Assembly (NCBI GenBank): GCA_014728185.1 | Contig: WJMB01000173.1 | Location: forward strand, 1-13,349 | Source of the DNA: Candidatus Coatesiibacteriota bacterium | GTDB taxonomy: Bacteria > RBG-13-66-14 | Direction of reading: 5' to 3' | DNA: 13,349 nt | In this document: positions 6,059 through 12,875 of the stretch, in pieces | How positions within the stretch are numbered: the first letter of the stretch is position 1 | Layout: each line of letters opens with the position of its first letter | Program-made: the position numbers and the translations under genes | The notes under the pieces: model-generated | Database searches by the model: none | Told to the model about the DNA's origin: nothing | What the model saw: the letters and a program-made list of their open reading frames with translations, nothing else

Positions 6059-7322
6059 CTATCGCGGCATCCTCGGGGAGGTCTTCGCGACCGGCGGTGC
6101 CGATGACGGGCTCCTCGACCATGGCGGCGCCCGTCGTCGAGGGCGGCGGCAGGGGAGTCTCATCGACCAGTTCGATATCGATACCCGTGGGAGCGGGCAG
6201 AGCGCGCTCGATAAAGACCTGGTTCGGCGCGTTTTCCAGATCGTACTCGCCGGCGGCGCCAAGGTGGTCGTCCAGAGCGGCCACGGCTCCGCCGACAGGT
6301 CCGGCTTCGCCGCTGTCGGCCTTGTTGATCGCCCGGATGATGATCCGCGCGGCGTCATAGCCGGCGGCGGCGGAGTAGCTGGGCAGGTAACCCACCCGGG
6401 TGCGGAAGGTCTCGGTGAAGGCCGTCGTCCGGGCGTCATCGGAGAAGGGGGTGAAGCCGCCGATGAAGTAACCCCGATCCAGGACGTGGTTCTCGGGGAG
6501 CTCCAGGCGCCGCGGCAGGTTCTCGGCCAGGGCGATGAAGGTCGGCGAATAGGTTATCTCCGCGGCGACGGTCATCAGCGCGAGCAGATCGGCGCGGGAG
6601 CCGTTGAAAATGAAGGTTTCGTAACCGTCGGCCAGCAGGCGATAGGCCGCCGACTCGAAATCGTAACCGGTCAGCGATAGTTCCAGCTCGAGGACCTCGA
6701 GGTCCTCGCGGTCCTCGAGCTCGCGCCGGAAAAGCTTCAGGTAATCCTGATTCAGCGGCAGGTTGCCGCTGACCAGGGCCAGCCTGTCGGCGGCGGTCCA
6801 GTCGGCGGCGATCTCGACGGCCCGGGGGATCACCTCGTGATAATCGGGGCAGAGATTGTAGAGATTGGGCGCGTCCAGCTCGGCCGTGGTATTCAGTGTG
6901 TCGGCGGCCAGGAAGACGGCGACGTCGAGCTCGCTGGCGAGACGACCGGCCAGCCGAACCGCCTCGGGACGCGGGTCGCTGACGATGACCGCCGCGACGT
7001 CGTCGACCTCGACCATCCGGCGGAACTGCTCTTCCATCAACTCCAGATCACCGCCGGTGTCGTAATGGATCACGCGCAGAGGCAGCTCCTCGGAGGTGAA
7101 CTTGCCCTTGCTGAAGGCGCTGACGGCCATCGAGGCGCCGTGGTAGGTCTCCACGCCGAAGTTGCTGTAGCTCCCGGTTTCGGGACCGATGACGCCGACA
7201 TAGACGGCCTCTTCGAGTCCGCCGCAGGCGAGCAGCAGAAGGAGCATCGTCAGGAACAGGGCCGGGATTTTGAACAGGCTGACACCGGGCTTCATCGAAC
7301 CTCGCTTGTCATGGTTGCTCAT
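6018..7322 (-). CDS. Periplasmic substrate-binding lipoprotein, branched-chain amino acid receptor type
   Basis: The protein has 434 residues from the ATG at 7322. A hydrophobic segment ends in the lipobox LLAC with Cys33 as the lipidation site, so it should be membrane-anchored on the periplasmic side. After it, VGVIGPETGSYSNFG and later YSAAAGYDAARIIIRAI are typical of the two-lobed type 1 periplasmic binding fold (Peripla_BP_6, LivJ-like). The last 50 or so residues form an unusual Pro- and acid-rich tail ending in DTDEG. The ATG overlaps the stop of the preceding gene as ATGA, implying coupled translation. A second ATG at 7295 (residue 10) has a GAGG sequence suitably placed and gives a more normal signal peptide, so the true start is open. 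No ABC permease or ATPase is adjacent. The ligand is unknown, and a sensory or cell-wall accessory role is possible. Confidence 0.86.
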   Translation of the reverse strand: MSNHDKRGSMKPGVSLFKIPALFLTMLLLLLACGGLEEAVYVGVIGPETGSYSNFGVETYHGASMAVSAFSKGKFTSEELPLRVIHYDTGGDLELMEEQFRRMVEVDDVAAVIVSDPRPEAVRLAGRLASELDVAVFLAADTLNTTAELDAPNLYNLCPDYHEVIPRAVEIAADWTAADRLALVSGNLPLNQDYLKLFRRELEDREDLEVLELELSLTGYDFESAAYRLLADGYETFIFNGSRADLLALMTVAAEITYSPTFIALAENLPRRLELPENHVLDRGYFIGGFTPFSDDARTTAFTETFRTRVGYLPSYSAAAGYDAARIIIRAINKADSGEAGPVGGAVAALDDHLGAAGEYDLENAPNQVFIERALPAPTGIDIELVDETPLPPPSTTGAAMVEEPVIGTAGREDLPEDAAIDEEDTSEPDTDEG

Positions 7323-10300
7323 GGTTTCTGGATCGTCAGGATCAGGTTCTGGGTGCGGTCGTAGGCCGCCAGGAAGGCGCGGAACTCGGCGTAGTCCTCC
7401 AGGGCGACCTCGGGAGCGTCGAAAACCAGATCGTCGACGACGCGCAGCACGCCGTCGCTGAAGCTGAAGCTGCACCGGTAGGAGACCAGGGTCTCGCCGG
7501 CGGTTGACTCGGCGCGCAGCTCGACATCGTCGGGCAGGCCCAGGGGTTGGTAACCCGGCGGCAGGACGAACTCGACGGTGGTCGACTGGCTCCAGCGCCG
7601 GTCCAGGCGCAGCGGGTAGCGACGCTCGGTGAGCGTGCCGTAGCTCTGGGAGAGCTTGTCGAGGTGCAGATGGCTGGCGAAACTCATCGTGTCGTCCCGG
7701 GTGACGGCCAGGTTGGGCAGCAGCAGATCGTAGGCGAAGCGCACGCTCTGGGACATGTCGGCCATATCGCTGAGTTCGATCCCGCTGACCAGGGCGCCGG
7801 GGTAGCGGTTGTTCCAGTAGCGCTCCAGGTTGGTCTTCTGGCGCTCGAGCTGACGATAGTCGCGGCGGCGGCCCGGGGCGTTGTTGGCGCCGTACTCGAG
7901 CTCGCGGTGTCCCGTAGCGTCGCCGTTCTCGTCGATCTCCAGCCGGGTGCCGGAGACCAGCAGGTTGTCGGCGGGTGGGTAGAGCGGGGTGCGGGCGAAG
8001 CGGCCGCCGGAGGGATCGCAGATGTAGACCCGACAGCCCTGGTCCATCTCGGGCAGCTCCCACCAGGTGTGGTACTCGGCCACGCCGTCGAGAAAGAGGT
8101 ACTCGTCGAAGTGGGGCTCGCCGTCCAGGCTCAGCCGGGTGCCCAACTGCTCGGGGCCGATGCCCTCCTGGAAGGGCACCGCGCAGATCATGTGGTTGAA
8201 GAGGCCCACGGCGGGCTGCTCCCAGTCCAGCCGCCCGCGGGTGTTGGTGCGGATCAGCACCGGGTAGGCCTCGATGCCCACCGAATCCAGCAGGGTCACC
8301 AGCAGCGCCGCGGTGGCCTTGCAGTCGCCGTAGCCGGTGTTGAGGGTGCGCTCGGGCTCCAGGGGCTTCCAGCCGCCGATGCCCAGCAGCAGCGCCACGT
8401 AGCGGATCTCGCTGGTGACGTAGTCGTAGATGGAGGTCAGCTTCTCGAAGGGCGTCTCGTCGTCGGCGGTCAGCTCGGCGGCCAGCTCGCGAACCGCCCG
8501 GGTGGGCGTCAGGGAGTCCTTGGAGAGCGACCACCACCAGCGGCCCAGCTCGTCCCATTCGGTGAAGTTGCTGACCACGACCAGGGGCAGCAGCTCAACC
8601 AGGGGCGGGGCGTAGGGCTCCTCCTTGATGCGCGGCAGCTCGCGGGCCTTCCAGCGGTAGACCAGCCTACCGTCGTCCTCCCCGCGCTCGAAGTCCAGCT
8701 CGCCGTGCTGCACGTGGCTGGCCAGGGGGTAGTCGTCAGGGGTGATGACCACGAACTCGCTGCGCATGGTGGGCTGATAGTTGCCGAAGACGAACAGATC
8801 GGAGAAGTTGCCCTGGTAGATGTTCTCGCCGACCTGGTCGATGCGGTACTCGATATCGATCACCGCGCCGACCTCGATGCCGGGCAGCGGGGCGTAGCGG
8901 GTGTACTCGTCGTGGTACATCCGGCTCTCGACGTTGGAGTTGGAGTACTCGGCGAAGTCCGTGGCCTCCAACTCGCTGCCGTCGCCGCGGATGACCCGCA
9001 TGTGCCGGACCTCGAAGGTCTCCTCGTCGGGGATGTAATTGAAGTAGCCGTAGCCGAAGTCGCCCAGGGCCTCGGCGCGCTTGAGCTTGATCACCCGGTG
9101 GACCACCCGGCTGGAGGTGCCGTCGCTGTTGACCTTGACGATTTCCTGGTCCAGCAGGTACTCGGCGGCGGCGTCGGGGTCCAGGGGGCCGCGGGCCTCC
9201 CACTCGTCGATCAGGGCGTAGACGTCGACGGCGTAGGGGGCGTCGAACTGCTCGCCGGCGGGTCCCTGCTGCAGGGCGCGGCGGTAGTCGGCGATCCAGG
9301 TCAGGTTGGGCTGGATCTCCAGGGCGCGGTCCCAGGCGGCCTCGGCGCCCTCGTGGTCGCCCAGCTCCCAGAGGCAGCGGGCGCGGCGGGCCAGCATCTC
9401 GGCGTCGTCGGGACAGAGCTCCAGCGCCGCGTCGTAGACCGCGCGAGCCTCGGTGTAGCGGCCGTGGTCGAAGAGCAGCTCGCTCTGGTAGCGCAGGGGC
9501 CAGCCCTCGAAGGGCGCCAGGGGCCGGTAGTCCTCCAGGACCGTCAGGGCGCCGACGATGTCGCCCCGGGCGACCAGCAGGTTGTGGATTCCGGTCACGG
9601 CGGCGTCACTGCCGGCGTCGCCCTCGAGCATGGAGCCGTAGATGTCCAAACGCTCCCCGAGGCTCAGGCGGTTGGCGCCGTAGGCCGCCAGCTCATCCAG
9701 GGCGGGCAGGTAGCCCGGGTGCAACTCGAGCATCCGGTCAAGCACGGCCCTGCGCTCGAGCTGGTACTCCCGCTCGGCGAGCTGGGTCTCCTTGATCAAC
9801 AGCAACTGCAGGCAGTCCGGGTTGACCGCCAGACCGGCCTCGGCGTGGTCCAGCACCTCGTCGGGGCGGCGCAGGTTGGTGTAGAGATCGGCCAGGACGA
9901 TGTAGGCCTCGACGTAGTCGGGATCGAGATCCAGGGCGTCCAGATAGGCCTCGCGGGCCAAGTTGAAGTCGGTCTCGTAAAGGCCGTACTCGTAGCAGGC
10001 CGGGGCCCAGCCTATCCCGGCGGGGAAGGCCGCGGCGAGCTGCTTGGCGCGGAGGAAGAGCTCGCGGTGGCGCTGCTCGTCGGAATCGGCGCGGCGCTGG
10101 ATGACCTCGAGATGACCCAGATAGTAGCAGGCCAGGGCGTTGCCGGCCTCGGCGGCTTCCTCCAGCGTCGCGTAGTGACCGCCGTCGGAGGCTGAAACCT
10201 CCGGCGCCGCCGGTCGACGCCAACCCGCCGGGGGCCGGGGGGCGTGTTCGAGGACCAGGGCTTCGCCCGCGGACGTCGTGGTGCGCAGGGTGGCCGCCCA

Positions 10301-11329
10301 GCCGCCGACGTCGCAGCAGACCTTGATGAGCACCTCGTGCCAACCCGCAGACAGCACCAACCCGGCGGCGGCGGTGTCGGGGTGGGTCCAGGGCCGGTAG
10401 ACATCGTCGGCCAGGACCTCGGCGCCGTCGATCCACAGCTTGTAGGCCCCTCCGGCGCCCAGGTTGAAGACCACCTCACGGGTCTCGTCGAGGCGCACGT
10501 AGGTGACCAGGTAGCCGCAGACCTGGCTGTCCGGGTAGGCCACCCCGGCCAGGCGCAGGGTGCCGTAGAAGGGCCGCAGCTCGGAGCCGTCGACCTCGAA
10601 GGCCGGGCGGGGCAGCTCGCGCCAGCCCACCTCGACACGCTTGCCCGGATAGCGGGCGGCGAGATCGACCCGGCCGTCGAGCTCGGGACCGTAGGCCTCG
10701 GCCCAACCGGCCTCGTTCTCGTTGTCGAAGGGCCCCAGGAAGCTGAAGCGCTCCAGATAGCCCTGCTCCCGGGTCAGCGCCGAGGCGGCCGCCGGATCGC
10801 CGCCGCCGCGCAGGCCCTCGGCCAGCAGCCGGGCGGCGCAGGAGCGCACCTCCCAGCCCTGGGCCGGATCCTCGAGCACCTCGCGCAGCAGAGCGCCCAG
10901 GCGGGAGCCGCCCTCGGGGAACTCGGCGGAGAGCATCCGCAGGCGCTCCAGGTAGATCAGGTTCTCCGGCCGGCCGGGGTCGAAACGCACCGCCGCGCCG
11001 AAGTGGCTGAAGGCCTCCTCGTAGTGGGCCAGCCCCTGGTGGATCAGCCCGGCCAGTTCGCTGAGGGCCGCCGTCGAGGCGTCGTCGGCGGTGGGCAGGG
11101 CGCCCTCGACGATCTCCAAGAGCTCCGTCGGACGCGCGCCGGTCAGGTAGCGGCTCCAGGCCGTCCGGGCCAGCTCGGGACCGGAATCCCCGGGATCGAG
11201 CTCGGGAAGCTCGATCAGCTCGGGCAGCTCGGCGGCGGTCTCCAGGGCCAGGGTGCTCGCCGAGACGGCGCCGACCGACAGGATCAACAACAACCAAAGG
11301 CCGCGGTTCAGATTTTTTAGCATCGCCAT
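7319..11329 (-). CDS. Large exported TPR / DUF3857 / transglutaminase-like protein
   Basis: The 1336-residue protein starts with a Sec-type signal peptide (hydrophobic core about residues 11-22, possible cleavage after AVSA). Residues about 50-190 look helical and TPR-like. About 195-355 resembles a beta-sandwich (PA14-like or carbohydrate-binding type), with YKLWIDGAEVL and LSAGWHEVLIKV. Further TPR-like helical repeats span about 445-690, for example AREAYLDALDLDPDYVEAYI. About 700-900 fits DUF3857, and about 945-1090 is a transglutaminase-like core. Its likely catalytic triad is Cys1003 in GYGDCKATAALL, His1046 in FNHM and Asp1081 in FLDGVAEY, so all three residues are present. The rest (about 1110-1336) is a beta-rich C-terminal domain. 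Such proteins are predicted to be extracytoplasmic; their substrate is generally unknown and the fold could be a peptidase or amidase. It is the first gene of the minus-strand operon. ATG at 11323 is an alternative start. Confidence 0.88.
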   Translation of the reverse strand: MAMLKNLNRGLWLLLILSVGAVSASTLALETAAELPELIELPELDPGDSGPELARTAWSRYLTGARPTELLEIVEGALPTADDASTAALSELAGLIHQGLAHYEEAFSHFGAAVRFDPGRPENLIYLERLRMLSAEFPEGGSRLGALLREVLEDPAQGWEVRSCAARLLAEGLRGGGDPAAASALTREQGYLERFSFLGPFDNENEAGWAEAYGPELDGRVDLAARYPGKRVEVGWRELPRPAFEVDGSELRPFYGTLRLAGVAYPDSQVCGYLVTYVRLDETREVVFNLGAGGAYKLWIDGAEVLADDVYRPWTHPDTAAAGLVLSAGWHEVLIKVCCDVGGWAATLRTTTSAGEALVLEHAPRPPAGWRRPAAPEVSASDGGHYATLEEAAEAGNALACYYLGHLEVIQRRADSDEQRHRELFLRAKQLAAAFPAGIGWAPACYEYGLYETDFNLAREAYLDALDLDPDYVEAYIVLADLYTNLRRPDEVLDHAEAGLAVNPDCLQLLLIKETQLAEREYQLERRAVLDRMLELHPGYLPALDELAAYGANRLSLGERLDIYGSMLEGDAGSDAAVTGIHNLLVARGDIVGALTVLEDYRPLAPFEGWPLRYQSELLFDHGRYTEARAVYDAALELCPDDAEMLARRARCLWELGDHEGAEAAWDRALEIQPNLTWIADYRRALQQGPAGEQFDAPYAVDVYALIDEWEARGPLDPDAAAEYLLDQEIVKVNSDGTSSRVVHRVIKLKRAEALGDFGYGYFNYIPDEETFEVRHMRVIRGDGSELEATDFAEYSNSNVESRMYHDEYTRYAPLPGIEVGAVIDIEYRIDQVGENIYQGNFSDLFVFGNYQPTMRSEFVVITPDDYPLASHVQHGELDFERGEDDGRLVYRWKARELPRIKEEPYAPPLVELLPLVVVSNFTEWDELGRWWWSLSKDSLTPTRAVRELAAELTADDETPFEKLTSIYDYVTSEIRYVALLLGIGGWKPLEPERTLNTGYGDCKATAALLVTLLDSVGIEAYPVLIRTNTRGRLDWEQPAVGLFNHMICAVPFQEGIGPEQLGTRLSLDGEPHFDEYLFLDGVAEYHTWWELPEMDQGCRVYICDPSGGRFARTPLYPPADNLLVSGTRLEIDENGDATGHRELEYGANNAPGRRRDYRQLERQKTNLERYWNNRYPGALVSGIELSDMADMSQSVRFAYDLLLPNLAVTRDDTMSFASHLHLDKLSQSYGTLTERRYPLRLDRRWSQSTTVEFVLPPGYQPLGLPDDVELRAESTAGETLVSYRCSFSFSDGVLRVVDDLVFDAPEVALEDYAEFRAFLAAYDRTQNLILTIQKP

Positions 11330-11427
11330 GATCCGATCGCTATGCTTCTAGGTGCCGAGAGAGCCGAGGGTGGCCGGCACTGCGCGGGGAGCGTCGAGAA
11401 GTCCCGTGGTTATCCTCCATCTGTGGG

Positions 11428-11457
11428 ATGATAGCGGTCGGAACGCAGTCAAGTCAA
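11428..11457 (-). promoter_or_regulatory. Sigma-70-type promoter for the minus-strand operon
   Basis: On the minus strand TTGACT (11457-11452) and TATCAT (11433-11428) are separated by 18 bases, and each matches the -35 or -10 consensus at five of six positions. Transcription would start near 11421, about 90 bases before the ATG of the DUF3857/transglutaminase gene. As the following genes overlap or nearly touch, this promoter probably serves all five genes down to the flippase. Confidence 0.65.
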
Positions 11458-11524
11458 CCGAGAAGACCGACGCGCCGATCATACGCGCAGCCGGGGGATG
11501 CTCCGCTCTCCCGTGCGCTTCTCT

Positions 11525-11540
11525 ATTATCAGCCGATAAT
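11525..11540. repeat. Operator-like inverted repeat ATTATC-N4-GATAAT
   Basis: ATTATC and GATAAT form a perfect 6-bp inverted repeat around AGCC. It lies 68 bases upstream of the minus-strand -35 element and 70 bases upstream of the rpsP -35 element, almost midway between the two promoters. That position suits a shared regulator. It includes TATCAGCC, which also occurs at 701-708 in the left non-coding region. Confidence 0.4.
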
Positions 11541-11574
11541 TCAGGCCCTTCAGGCCTCAAGAGATTCTCAGGCC
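11541..11574 (+). repeat. Three TCAGGCC repeats on a 9-base grid
   Basis: TCAGGCC occurs at 11541-11547, 11550-11556 and 11568-11574, giving spacings of 9 and 18 bases. The repeats abut the inverted repeat at 11525-11540 and lie between the divergent promoters. They may be binding sites of a regulator. A degenerate short tandem repeat without function is the simpler alternative. Confidence 0.5.
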
Positions 11575-11609
11575 CGCATCGGAGCGGAGCGGTCGGAAAA
11601 AACCCGCCC

Positions 11610-11638
11610 TTGACGCCGCCGGGCCGCTATCGTAAGAT
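11610..11638 (+). promoter_or_regulatory. Sigma-70-type promoter for rpsP
   Basis: TTGACG (11610-11615) and TAAGAT (11633-11638) are separated by 17 bases. They match the -35 consensus at five and the -10 consensus at four of six positions. Transcription would start near 11645, leaving a leader of about 195 bases before the rpsP start. No other equally good pair is visible closer to the gene. Confidence 0.6.
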
Positions 11639-11826
11639 ACGCCCGCTTTCCCGCCGCCGCGCCGTGAGTACCACGCCCCGCGGCGAACCGTGGAGGATCC
11701 GGAGCAAACCGGGACGGAGCGCGCGTCGCTTCGACCCCGTTAGGGTATTGCACAACCCCATCCAAGCCAAGCGAACATCCCGACCGGTACGGACGAATCG
11801 CCACGAATCCCCGGCGCCGGTTAGTC

Positions 11827-11842
11827 AAGGAGCGACACGTTG
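11827..11842 (+). promoter_or_regulatory. Shine-Dalgarno sequence fixing a TTG start for rpsP
   Basis: AAGGAG at 11827-11832 is seven bases before TTG at 11840-11842. The codons after TTG give the conserved S16 N-terminus (STIIRLKRFG). The next in-frame ATG is in the middle of the protein, so TTG is the real start. Confidence 0.85.
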
Positions 11843-12082
11843 TCTACCATCATCCGCCTGAAGCGTTTCGGCGCGACCAACCAGCCGGCCTACCGCATCG
11901 TGGTCACCGACAACCGCAAGAAGCGCGACGGCAAGGTCATCGAAGAGATCGGACACTACAACCCGCGCACCGAACCCAGCACCATGGTCGTCGATGAAGA
12001 CGCCGCCAAGCGCTGGCTCGGTCACGGTGCCCAGCCCTCCAACCAGGTGCGCAACATCTTCAAGCGCCTGGGGCTCATCTAG
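11840..12082 (+). CDS. rpsP: 30S ribosomal protein S16
   Basis: S16 binds 16S rRNA and helps assemble the small ribosomal subunit. The 80-residue product matches the family over its full length: IIRLKRFGATNQPAYRIVV (4-22), RDGKVIEEIGHYNPR (29-43), and the C-terminal WLGHGAQPSNQVRNIFKRLG (59-78). It starts with TTG, which is rare for a ribosomal protein, but the strong AAGGAG sequence supports it. A promoter at 11610-11638 and a terminator at 12129-12161 make it look like a single-gene transcription unit. No ffh or other translation gene precedes it, since the upstream gene is divergent. Confidence 0.97.
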   Translation: MSTIIRLKRFGATNQPAYRIVVTDNRKKRDGKVIEEIGHYNPRTEPSTMVVDEDAAKRWLGHGAQPSNQVRNIFKRLGLI

Positions 12083-12128
12083 CGTCGACCCGCCACACCG
12101 CAACACCGGGCCGTCGACCATTGACGCT

Positions 12129-12161
12129 CGGGCCGCTCACGGGCGGTCCGTTCGTTTTTTT
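12129..12161 (+). terminator. Intrinsic terminator after rpsP
   Basis: CGGGCCGC (12129-12136) pairs with GCGGTCCG (12143-12150) in an 8-bp stem containing one G-U pair, closed by a six-base loop. It is followed by TTCG and seven T residues (12155-12161). The stem begins 46 bases after the rpsP stop. It should end most rpsP transcripts before rimM. Confidence 0.88.
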
Positions 12162-12203
12162 CCGCCCAGCGGACACGGGTCGCAGCCTCCACGCACTGGA
12201 TTT

Positions 12204-12245
12204 TTCCCGCCGAGGGGTATAAGCTCTAACAATCCCGGGCGGGAA
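12204..12245 (+). promoter_or_regulatory. Candidate rimM promoter region with flanking inverted repeat
   Basis: TTCCCGCC (12204-12211) and GGCGGGAA (12238-12245) are perfect 8-bp reverse complements. They flank TATAAG (12218-12223), which could be a -10 element for rimM. No good -35 element is visible at the right distance. Because a terminator precedes, rimM should need its own promoter, and the inverted repeat could be its operator. An RNA hairpin in the rimM leader is the alternative. Confidence 0.35.
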
Positions 12246-12307
12246 CCGCTCCGCCGCTCGCAACCATCCAATCAACTCTCAACCAACTCCCAAGCGACAC
12301 CGCCGCG

Positions 12308-12853
12308 ATGAACCCACCCGCCGAGGATCGTCTTCTGGTCGAGATCGGCCGCCTGGGCCGCCCCTGGGGCCTCAAGGGCGAGCTGCTCTTCCGCGCCTAC
12401 AACGACGGCGGCCTGGAGTTCTATAAACGATTCCGCACCCTGCGACTGGAAGGCCGCGGGAAGCCGCGCACCGTGAAGATCGACTCCTGGCGCGTCGACG
12501 GCGGCGGACGTCTCTACGTCAGACCGGTGGGCTGCGCGAGCCCCGAGGAGGCGCGCCGCTACAGCAACTCCACGGCGTCGGTCCCCGCCGGGGAGCTGCC
12601 CGATCCCGCTCCCGGCGACTACTACGTCTACCAGCTCCTGGGCTGCCGGGTCGTCGACGAAGACGGCACGGAGCTGGGCGTCCTGGATGCCCTGGAGGAG
12701 GGCGTCGGCGGAGCCAACGACGTGATGACCGTCGTCGGCGAGCAAACCCTGCTGATCCCCTTCATCCGTCGTTTCGTGAAACGCATCGACCTCGAACAGC
12801 GTTTAATCGTTGTGGATCCCCCCGAGATCGTCGAGGCCCAAGCCCCGCAATGA
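12308..12853 (+). CDS. rimM: 16S rRNA processing / ribosome maturation factor RimM
   Basis: RimM binds the 30S head (S19) and is needed for late processing of 16S rRNA. The protein has 181 residues, a normal size. The N-terminal barrel carries VEIGRLGRPWGLKGELLF (11-28). The C-terminal PRC-barrel part carries YYVYQLLGCRV with the following LGVLDALEEGVGGANDVMTV, then LLIPFIRRFVKRID and LIVVDPPE near the end. All blocks are in the expected order. There is no clear Shine-Dalgarno sequence before the ATG. In many bacteria rimM lies directly between rpsP and trmD. Here a terminator separates it from rpsP, and the following gene is not trmD. Confidence 0.95.
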   Translation: MNPPAEDRLLVEIGRLGRPWGLKGELLFRAYNDGGLEFYKRFRTLRLEGRGKPRTVKIDSWRVDGGGRLYVRPVGCASPEEARRYSNSTASVPAGELPDPAPGDYYVYQLLGCRVVDEDGTELGVLDALEEGVGGANDVMTVVGEQTLLIPFIRRFVKRIDLEQRLIVVDPPEIVEAQAPQ

Positions 12854-12875
12854 TCTTCAACCCCCGGTGAACGCC

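Larger units (their letters stand above)
11330..11839. other. Divergent intergenic regulatory region
   Basis: These 510 bases separate the minus-strand operon from rpsP. They contain one sigma-70-type promoter in each direction (11428-11457 minus, 11610-11638 plus). Between these lie an AT-rich inverted repeat (11525-11540) and TCAGGCC repeats (11541-11574). The predicted leaders are about 90 bases for the minus operon and about 195 bases for rpsP. The rpsP leader shows no recognisable riboswitch or small gene. I could not work out a convincing leader fold by eye. Confidence 0.6.

Noticed and set aside
7323..8558. Upstream extension of the lipoprotein frame into the preceding gene
   Set aside because: The translation is Arg/Pro-rich shadow of the transglutaminase gene, and the real protein starts with a lipoprotein signal near 7322 or 7295.
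7547..10195. 882-codon open frame on the plus strand, opposite the DUF3857/transglutaminase gene
   Set aside because: It is rich in Val, Gly, Gln and Leu with no domain pattern, and lies wholly antisense to a gene with clear domains and catalytic residues. Long antisense frames are common in high-GC genes.
10330..10348. TTGGCACG on the minus strand inside the large exported protein gene as a third sigma-54 site
   Set aside because: The -12 part reads GCTC instead of TTGC at the required spacing, and it is within coding sequence.
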